11,697 bases of DNA from an uncultured Bacilli bacterium (lineage in GTDB: Bacteria; Bacillota_I; Bacilli_A; RF39; UBA660). The number at the start of each line of letters is the position of its first letter. Positions within the stretch are counted from its first letter, which is position 1. A program made the translations under genes and the position numbers. Where the stretch lies: NCBI GenBank assembly GCA_944363745.1, contig CALVVD010000017.1, forward strand, positions 1-11,697, in the 5' to 3' direction. Below, one piece after another: positions 7,376 through 11,697 of this stretch. Below the pieces are notes generated by a model. The model saw only the letters and a list, made by a program, of their open reading frames with translations. It ran no database searches and was not told where the DNA came from.

Positions 7376-7404
7376 ATCATATCATTTTTAATAGTGACTG
7401 TCAA
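7376..7404 (-). promoter_or_regulatory. Strong promoter of the small RNA
   Basis: On the minus strand a perfect TTGACA (plus 7399-7404), exactly 17 bases, then TATGAT (plus 7376-7381), preceded by TGA giving an extended -10 (TG-A-TATGAT). This is the best promoter match in the window. Confidence 0.8.
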
Positions 7405-7475
7405 TGCTAGTATACTCAAAACCATAACTTTTTATGATTAATATTTAGAGCTTTTTTAAAGATAAATGTTAAGTC

Positions 7476-7520
7476 TTTTCACTTCGCAAAAAGCAATTTT
7501 TTGATTTTGCGAAGTGAGAA
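7476..7520. repeat. 16-bp inverted repeat between divergent promoters
   Basis: TTTTCACTTCGCAAAA (7476-7491) and TTTTGCGAAGTGAGAA (7505-7520) are inverted copies with one mismatch (a G-U pair in the plus-strand RNA) around a 13-base spacer. The central 12 bp, CACTTCGCAAAA and its complement, are perfect. No U-tract follows on either strand, so it is not a standard terminator. It ends 11 bases before a -35 box, suggesting an operator or other protein-binding site. Confidence 0.75.
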
Positions 7521-7531
7521 ATGTTTACCTA

Positions 7532-7560
7532 TTTACAAAAAGTGTTTTTTATTATATAAT
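7532..7560 (+). promoter_or_regulatory. Promoter of the small membrane protein gene
   Basis: TTTACA (7532-7537), a 17-base spacer and a perfect TATAAT (7555-7560). The predicted start near 7567 leaves a leader of about 23 bases with AAAGGAG. Confidence 0.85.
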
Positions 7561-7589
7561 ATGTAACACAAAAGGAGTGGGGATATTAT

Positions 7590-7913
7590 ATGAAAGATAA
7601 AAAAGATAATACAAAACAGATTAAATCTATTGTTAAAAATTTAAAGTTTTATAACACATTGGGGGGCATTGCTTTAGGAGTTACAGGTACAAAATTAGTA
7701 GATGCAATGATAGAAGGAGATGTTTTGGGATCTTTGATGAAATTATCAATTTTTTTATGGCCGGCATGTGCATATTATGCTATTAATAAAAGCCTTGATA
7801 GAGAGATTGATAATTTATTTAATGAGAAATTTGATGATACTAATACAAAAGATGATAATGATAGTGTTAATAGTTGTAGAGTATATGGGAAAAATAGAAA
7901 GTTAAAGTTATAA
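7590..7913 (+). CDS. Small hypothetical membrane protein, 107 aa
   Basis: I do not recognise this family. After a basic N-terminus (MKDKKDNTKQIKSIVKNLK) come two stretches likely to lie in or on the membrane: FYNTLGGIALGVTGTKLVDAM (about residues 20-40, moderately hydrophobic, Gly-rich) and VLGSLMKLSIFLWPACAYYAI (about 45-65). The C-terminal 40 residues are polar, rich in Asp/Asn then Lys. The ATG is supported by AAAGGAG 12 bases upstream, a long but usable spacing, and a very good promoter. It is monocistronic and converges on the flippase gene with only four bases between stops. A phage-holin or stress-induced small membrane protein role could be imagined but nothing shows it. Confidence 0.75.
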   Translation: MKDKKDNTKQIKSIVKNLKFYNTLGGIALGVTGTKLVDAMIEGDVLGSLMKLSIFLWPACAYYAINKSLDREIDNLFNEKFDDTNTKDDNDSVNSCRVYGKNRKLKL

Positions 7914-7927
7914 CTTTTTATTTTTTT
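7890..7927. terminator. AT-rich terminator between convergent genes
   Basis: AAAAATAGAAAGTT (7890-7903) pairs with AACTTTTTATTTTT (7912-7925), 14 pairs with one G-U, 8-base loop, ending in a run of T on the plus strand. It spans the stop codons of both convergent genes and may act in both directions, better on plus. Confidence 0.6.
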
Positions 7928-9213
7928 AGACTTGTTTTAACTTGGTATAAGTTATAGAAAGTTGTAAATATTACATTTAAACTTGTTGAAAAAATAAGCC
8001 CCCACATACCTATTTTTAATAAAGAGAAAATAAGTAGGAAGATAGTTCTGATAAGAGTTCCTGCAATAGTTGCCTTAAGTCCCAACCTAGTTAAGCCCAT
8101 GGCATCTAAACAAGCAGAAAGCGGAGCTTGAATATACTGTAAAATACAAATAGGGGCTAGAAATCTTATATATGAGGCACCTTCAGTAGTGTTGTAAATT
8201 ATTTGTAAAAAGAATTCTGGAAAAAGGAAAAGAGCAAGGGATGCTGGTACTCCTATTAAAAGAGAGATAAATATTCCTTGTTTTAGTTTCTTTTTAGCAT
8301 AATCATAATGTTTGTTACTTGTCGCTTTTGATATAATAGGTAGTAAGGCTTGGGATATAGCAAGAGTAAAGAATGAAGGTAGGAGTAATAAAGGCATAAC
8401 AAAGCCACTAATTATTCCATATTCTGTGATGATAAAATTAGAACTATAGCCTACATAAGTTAGAGTACTTGTTAAAATAATAGGCTCTAAGAAATAACCA
8501 AATGATCCGATAAGTCTACTTGCTGTTGAAGGAATACTTATACTCATCGCTTCTTTAGCATAAAACTTATTAAAAGCTAGATCTTGTTTTTTTATAGTAA
8601 GATTTTTTGGTAGGAAGAAAAATAAGACTAAAATAGATGATAATTCACTAATAATATTAGAAAGTATAACAAAAGTAACGGCAACTTCTAAACCTTTATT
8701 TATAAAGATAGGAACACCTATAATAATTAATATAAGTCTTATAATGTCTTCTAAAACATTAGAGGTGACATGAGGTAGCATTTGTTGTTTACCAAAGAAA
8801 TAACTTCTTAAAATACTTGAGGTACTTGTAAGAGGTAAGACTACACATATTGCAAGAATTGGTAGTAAAGCTCGTTCTTCATGGAGAAAATTAAGGGCAA
8901 GGGTTGGAGCGATTATAATGACAAAAGATATTATTAATATATTTATAAATAAAGAAATTGGTAAAAGAGAAAATAATAGTCTTTTATTATTTTTAGAGTC
9001 TTCTGCTATTAGTTTTGATAAAGCCGTAGGGATACCAAATTGACATAGACCTATTAATAGTGAAAAAGTAGGTAATACTAACATATATAGACCAATACCA
9101 ACGCTACCCATTAGTCTACTCATAACTATTTTTATAATCATTCCTAGGGCTTTTGTTAAGAAGCCTCCTACTATTAAAATAATTGTTGATTTGATAAATG
9201 TTTCCTTTTTCAT
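7918..9213 (-). CDS. SpoVB/MATE-type polysaccharide or lipid-linked precursor flippase
   Basis: A 431-residue polytopic membrane protein of the MOP superfamily (polysaccharide exporter/SpoVB/MurJ-like branch), which flips lipid-linked sugar precursors across the membrane. The N-terminal block FIKSTIILIVGGFLTKALG (6-24), then SRLMGSVGIGLYMLVLP (32-48) and GIPTALSKLIAE (60-71), is typical of SpoVB and its paralogues. About 12-14 hydrophobic helices follow. It is somewhat shorter than Bacillus SpoVB (about 518). The ATG at 9213 matches the family N-terminus; a TTG 63 bases upstream (9276) would add an unlikely polar tail. No clear ribosome binding site precedes either start, so the mRNA may be near-leaderless. 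SpoVB-like proteins also occur in non-sporulating species, so this does not prove sporulation. Substrate unknown; cell-wall lipid II or a surface glycan are options. Confidence 0.85.
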   Translation of the reverse strand: MKKETFIKSTIILIVGGFLTKALGMIIKIVMSRLMGSVGIGLYMLVLPTFSLLIGLCQFGIPTALSKLIAEDSKNNKRLLFSLLPISLFINILIISFVIIIAPTLALNFLHEERALLPILAICVVLPLTSTSSILRSYFFGKQQMLPHVTSNVLEDIIRLILIIIGVPIFINKGLEVAVTFVILSNIISELSSILVLFFFLPKNLTIKKQDLAFNKFYAKEAMSISIPSTASRLIGSFGYFLEPIILTSTLTYVGYSSNFIITEYGIISGFVMPLLLLPSFFTLAISQALLPIISKATSNKHYDYAKKKLKQGIFISLLIGVPASLALFLFPEFFLQIIYNTTEGASYIRFLAPICILQYIQAPLSACLDAMGLTRLGLKATIAGTLIRTIFLLIFSLLKIGMWGLIFSTSLNVIFTTFYNLYQVKTSLKK

Positions 9214-9230
9214 ACTATAATATATGATTT

Positions 9231-9324
9231 GTAAATTTAAATAATATGTAAATATTTGTTCGTAAAATTTTGTCAAAATGTGTTGTAAAATATTTGTAAA
9301 AAATTCTGTAAAATTTAGTGTAAC
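9231..9324. repeat. Array of eight GTAAA-like short repeats upstream of flippase
   Basis: On the plus strand GTAAA or close variants (GTAAA, GTAAA, GTAAA, GTCAA, GTAAA, GTAAA, GTAAA, GTAAC) begin at 9231, 9248, 9262, 9272, 9285, 9296, 9308 and 9320. Spacings are 17, 14, 10, 13, 11, 12 and 12, and most copies are followed by AT-rich sequence such as ATTT. The array lies between the divergent flippase and acidic-protein genes. It could be an operator array or AT-rich low-complexity DNA. Confidence 0.5.
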
Positions 9325-9386
9325 TACTTTTTTAATATTAAAGACTATGCTAAACTTAATTTACAAGTGTAGTTGAGGTGATTAAT

Positions 9387-10484
9387 ATGGGTAATGATAT
9401 ATTAGAGTTTTTAGCGACAAGAGAGGTTATTATAGTTTTAGTTATATTAGGAATTATAATAGCAGTTTATGTTGTTTTATGGTTTATAGAATATATGAAA
9501 AGGCATGAAGAGAAAAAGAAGTTGCAGAATAATACAATGGAATTAAATAAATTAGTTAGAGAAGTTCATAATGAATTAAAAAAAGAAGAGAAGAAAGTAG
9601 AGAGTGTTAAAGAAGTTAAAGAAGAGAAGACTGTTAAAATAGAAGCTGAACCTATTAAAGTAGAACCTACTGTTGTAGAGGAACCTAAAATAGAAGAAGA
9701 GCCTATAAAAGAGGTTGTTATAGGTAGTGATGCAGTTAGTTCTGTTGAAGTTAAACCTACTATTATAGATGTTAAAGAAGATAATGTTGTTAGTAATGAT
9801 AGTTTAAAATTAAATGATAAATTTGAAGAGAAAGTAGAAATAGTTGAACCTAGTGTTATTACCCCAGTAGATGCACCTAAGAATGAAGAAGAAGTTATTA
9901 AATATAAAGATGAAGTATATACAAAGACAGAAGCTCAACAAGAGTTAGAGAGAATTACAGAAGAGTTAAGAAAGATAGAAAATGAAGAAAAAGAAGAGAA
10001 TATAGAGCTTACTAAGTATGAGACTGAACAAGAAGAGAATGCTATTATTAGTTTAGATGAGTTAATTGCTAAAGGTAAGACTATTACTGAACAAAATGAG
10101 GTTACACAGTATCAAGATGATGGTAATGAACCTATAAGTATTAGTGAATTAGAAGAAAGATATAGAAATAATAAAGAAGATATAGAAGTATTAGAAGTAG
10201 AAGAAAAAGAAGAGAAGAAGAATAAATTATCTATTGATGATTTCTTAAATGCTAAGTTAGGTAATAATAATAAGACTACTACTACAGTAGCTTATAGTCA
10301 AAGTAATAGTACTTATCATCCTAGTCCTATAATTAGTCCTATTTATGGGATAGAAGAACCTGTAAAGAAGAATACTACTTTAGAGTTAGAGAATACTGCT
10401 AACTTACAGAAGTTTGATGATGAGATTAGAAAGACTAATGAATTCTTAAATAAATTAAGAGAATTACAGGAGAAATTAGATTAG
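9387..10484 (+). CDS. Membrane-anchored acidic coiled-coil protein, 365 aa
   Basis: I do not recognise this family. One N-terminal membrane helix (about residues 14-34, VIIVLVILGIIIAVYVVLWF) is followed by a basic, Lys-rich stretch (38-65), so the long C-terminal part is probably cytoplasmic. Residues about 60-115 are low complexity Glu/Lys/Val/Pro with repeated EPIKVEP/EEPKIEEEPIKE units. Two coiled-coil candidates follow (about 180-205 and 250-275), then a segment KLSIDDFLNAKLG (about 281-293), and a final coil NEFLNKLRELQEKLD. This layout recalls scaffolds of cell division or secretion in Gram-positives, but no homology is claimed. The ATG at 9387 is chosen because GAGGTG lies 6 bases before it; a GTG at 9378 is inside that site. 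Its codons favour T endings (GTT, ACT, CCT). Confidence 0.85.
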   Translation: MGNDILEFLATREVIIVLVILGIIIAVYVVLWFIEYMKRHEEKKKLQNNTMELNKLVREVHNELKKEEKKVESVKEVKEEKTVKIEAEPIKVEPTVVEEPKIEEEPIKEVVIGSDAVSSVEVKPTIIDVKEDNVVSNDSLKLNDKFEEKVEIVEPSVITPVDAPKNEEEVIKYKDEVYTKTEAQQELERITEELRKIENEEKEENIELTKYETEQEENAIISLDELIAKGKTITEQNEVTQYQDDGNEPISISELEERYRNNKEDIEVLEVEEKEEKKNKLSIDDFLNAKLGNNNKTTTTVAYSQSNSTYHPSPIISPIYGIEEPVKKNTTLELENTANLQKFDDEIRKTNEFLNKLRELQEKLD

Positions 10485-10531
10485 AGAGAAGGTAAAAAAT
10501 ATGAGAATAGAGTGTTTACAATGTGTTACTT

Positions 10532-10541
10532 GGGGGGGGGG
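10532..10541 (+). repeat. G10 homopolymer tract
   Basis: Ten consecutive G in a strongly AT-rich genome. It lies in the gap between the acidic-protein gene and the surface-protein gene. It also falls inside a short frame starting at ATG 10501 (GAAGG 8 bases upstream) that reads MRIECLQCVTWGGGSLVNI and stops at 10560. One more G would extend it to 34 codons, one less would end it at 15. Tracts like this slip during replication and are common at phase-variable loci, although an assembly error is possible. Confidence 0.7.
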
Positions 10542-10591
10542 CAGTTTAGTAAATATTTAAGTAATAAAATTACTTTCTTTCATAGTGTAAG

Positions 10592-10626
10592 AAGAATAGA
10601 GTAGTGTTTTATTCTATTCTTTTTTT
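10592..10626 (+). terminator. Rho-independent terminator or attenuator before surface gene
   Basis: AAGAATAGAGTA (10592-10603) pairs with TATTCTATTCTT (10610-10621), 12 pairs with one G-U, 6-base loop, then five T (10622-10626). It ends the transcript of the acidic-protein gene. Only 22 bases separate it from the next start codon. Confidence 0.8.
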
Positions 10627-10648
10627 GTGTAATGAAAGTGAGGTAATT

Positions 10649-11437
10649 ATGAAGAGATTATTGTTAGAAACAAGTTTTAGTAAAATTTATATGATTGGTA
10701 TGATACTAATAACTTTATTAGTAGTAGGAGGATACTTTTCTTATGCAATGTTTACAGTAACAAAAGAGAAGAGTAATGCAATTAGTATAGTAACTGGTAA
10801 TTTAACTTATGAACTGTTAATAGATGGAGAAGAAGGAAATACGTTAACAGTACCATCTAATACAGTAAAGGATTTTACAATTACCTTAAGTAATATTAAT
10901 AATAGAATAGCAAGATTTAATTTTTATTACATTGGAGACTTAGCCTCTAATACAAAAGTAGGTTATATAGCAGAAGAAGAAACAAATACCTTACCAGATG
11001 AGAAAGGAATAAACTTAGAAAAAGCAGATACAACAGGAAGCAGTAATACTTATATAATAAGAGTAATAAATAATTCAGGAAAAAGTGTAACAGTTAATTT
11101 AGGAGTAAGTGTAGGACTAGATTATAACGATTTAAGTCTACCAGAAAAAGGCCATTTATTTGAAGAGATAACACATAAAGGAGAAGTAGGAACAGTAGTA
11201 TTAAGTAATATAAGTAAAGATAATATATACGATGATGGAGTAGATACTTTTACTACAGGACAGTATCCTAACAATTACGTCTGGTATAGTGGAAAATTAT
11301 GGAGAGCGGTGTCTGTAAATAATGAAGAGAAGACAGTTAAGTTAGTAACCCAGTGGAATATAAGTGCAATTCCATATAATGCAAGTGGAAATACGTCTTT
11401 TGAAGGAAGTTATATGGAAGTTTCTACAATACTCTAG
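10649..11437 (+). CDS. Signal-anchored surface protein, apparently truncated (262 aa)
   Basis: A short basic start (MKRLLLETSFSK) leads into a membrane segment (about residues 13-34, ending GGYFSYAMFT) and then a beta-rich, Asn/Thr/Val-rich extracellular part (40-200) ending in a module YVWYSGKLWRAVSV (210-223) plus VKLVTQWNISAIPYNASGNT (230-249). Anchor plus F-T-x-T...N-x-I-x-x-GNLTYEL resembles TasA/camelysin-type exported proteins, weakly. From memory, large repeat-module surface proteins of uncultured gut Bacilli carry the same WYSGKLWRAVSV module and continue past FEGSYMEEWLN; here the frame changes after FEGSYME to VSTIL and stops. The +2 frame continues FYNTLGSLDKTITTI before a stop at 11467, consistent with a small deletion or frameshift. 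The ATG at 10649 follows GTGAGGTA; an upstream GTG at 10604 is in the terminator hairpin. Codons are strongly A-ending, unlike its neighbour. Confidence 0.7.
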   Translation: MKRLLLETSFSKIYMIGMILITLLVVGGYFSYAMFTVTKEKSNAISIVTGNLTYELLIDGEEGNTLTVPSNTVKDFTITLSNINNRIARFNFYYIGDLASNTKVGYIAEEETNTLPDEKGINLEKADTTGSSNTYIIRVINNSGKSVTVNLGVSVGLDYNDLSLPEKGHLFEEITHKGEVGTVVLSNISKDNIYDDGVDTFTTGQYPNNYVWYSGKLWRAVSVNNEEKTVKLVTQWNISAIPYNASGNTSFEGSYMEVSTIL

Positions 11438-11519
11438 GTAGTTTAGATAAAACAATTACGACTATCTAATCAATAAATCACTATGTTAATTATTCAATTT
11501 TCTTTGTCATAAACACCTA

Positions 11520-11577
11520 GATTTTGATTTTTTGAACGGTGAAAAAAATCAAAATCGGGGCTTCACCCCATTAGGGT
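11520..11577. repeat. Compound hairpin element with pseudoknot potential
   Basis: GATTTTGATTTTTT (11520-11533) and AAAAAATCAAAATC (11543-11556) form a perfect 14-bp inverted repeat with loop GAACGGTGA. Immediately after, GGGG (11557-11560) can pair with CCCC (11566-11569). Loop bases GGTGAA (11538-11543) can instead pair with TTCACC (11562-11567), and ACCC (11565-11568) with GGGT (11574-11577). The GC-rich run stands out from the AT-rich surroundings. No U-tract follows on either strand. Confidence 0.6.
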
Positions 11578-11599
11578 ATTGTTTAATATATTAAAATTA

Positions 11600-11640
11600 A
11601 AAAGTGTTATCAGTATTTAAAATTTACTGGTAACACTTTT
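11600..11640 (-). terminator. Terminator of the XRE-type regulator gene
   Basis: AAAAGTGTTATCAGTA (11600-11615) pairs with TACTGGTAACACTTTT (11625-11640), 16 positions with one imperfect pair (A-C on minus, U-G on plus), 9-base loop. On the minus strand it starts at the stop codon of the gene ending at 11639 and runs into a T-rich tract (TTTTTAATTTTAA). It may be bidirectional. Confidence 0.75.
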
Positions 11641-11697
11641 AATCTATACCTTTAAAAAACTCTATAATTGGAACATCTAATTTTTTAGATAATACAT
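11639..11697 (-). CDS. Probable XRE-family (HTH_3) regulator, C-terminal end only
   Basis: The minus-strand frame entering from the window edge reads VLSKKLDVPIIEFFKGID and then TAA. This is the typical end of a Cro/CI-type helix-turn-helix domain, whose last helices read like A-x-x-LxV-x-x-x-x-FF. Only 18 residues are visible, so the call rests on this pattern and on the terminator that follows directly. Such regulators often sit at borders of mobile or accessory regions. It may control the genes upstream on the same strand, outside the window. Confidence 0.5.
   Translation of the reverse strand, partial: VLSKKLDVPIIEFFKGID

Noticed and set aside
7388..7416. Plus-strand promoter TTAATA-N17-TATACT
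   Set aside because: Only moderate matches in AT-rich DNA, overlapping the much better minus-strand sRNA promoter; the downstream gene already has a better promoter.
9213..9276. TTG start at 9276 for the flippase
   Set aside because: It would add 21 polar/aromatic residues not expected before the family N-terminus, and the TTGACA there looks more like repeat or promoter sequence.
9231..9324. CRISPR array
   Set aside because: Units are about 5-7 bases with 10-17-base spacing, far too short for CRISPR repeats and spacers, and no cas genes are nearby.
10501..10560. 19-codon frame across the G10 tract as a real gene
   Set aside because: Too short and unlike anything known; kept only as a hypothesis for phase variation, not annotated as a coding sequence.
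10559..10575. AAGTAAT-AAA-ATTACTT inverted repeat as a terminator
   Set aside because: Seven mostly A-T pairs with a 3-base loop and only a broken pyrimidine tail; the hairpin at 10592-10626 is far more convincing.

Overview
The window comes from a very AT-rich, low-GC Gram-positive bacterium. Gene order and protein similarity point to an uncultured Bacilli/Erysipelotrichia-type lineage on the mollicute side of the Firmicutes; this is inference, as there is no rRNA here. The reasons are the ylbD-ylbE-ylbF-rsmD neighbourhood known from Bacillus, a ParC-type topoisomerase, a SpoVB-like flippase, clear AGGAGG-like ribosome binding sites, and TGA used as a stop while Trp is TGG (standard bacterial code). 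Genes are packed tightly, and several terminators overlap stop codons.

Left part (1-5200): the 3' end of a GNAT acetyltransferase gene runs directly into parC (topoisomerase IV subunit A), which ends in a strong terminator. Then come ylbD and ylbE (coupled), an opposite-strand 312-residue orphan gene, and ylbF-rsmD (coupled, ATGA overlap). The Bacillus ylb cluster is therefore recognisable, but it is split by the orphan gene and lacks ylbG before rsmD and coaD after it.

Middle part (5194-7589): a minus-strand two-component operon (OmpR-type response regulator, then a membrane histidine kinase) has its own short-leader promoter. Upstream lies a 358-base gene-free region. Its most striking content is a consensus promoter (TTGACA-N17-TATGAT with extended -10) followed by about 80 nt that fold into a closed stem of about 19 base pairs ending in a U-rich tract. 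This looks like an undescribed small RNA, or a leader attenuator for the two-component operon. A near-perfect 16-bp inverted repeat lies between this promoter and the divergent promoter of a small membrane protein gene.

Right part (7590-11697): the small membrane protein gene converges on a SpoVB/MATE-type flippase gene. The flippase upstream region holds eight roughly 12-bp-spaced TTTAC-like repeats. Next comes a membrane-anchored, highly acidic coiled-coil protein gene. After it lie a G10 homopolymer, a terminator-like hairpin, and a signal-anchored surface protein gene that ends abruptly in an apparent frameshift and uses A-ending codons unlike its neighbours. The window closes with a compound hairpin element and the 3' end of a probable XRE-family regulator gene on the minus strand with its terminator.

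How the genes fit together: parC and rsmD are housekeeping genes, ylbF probably acts in RNA processing, and the two-component system, flippase, acidic anchor protein and surface protein are envelope-related. The most unusual material is non-coding (7290-7520) and around the surface protein gene (10485-11580).
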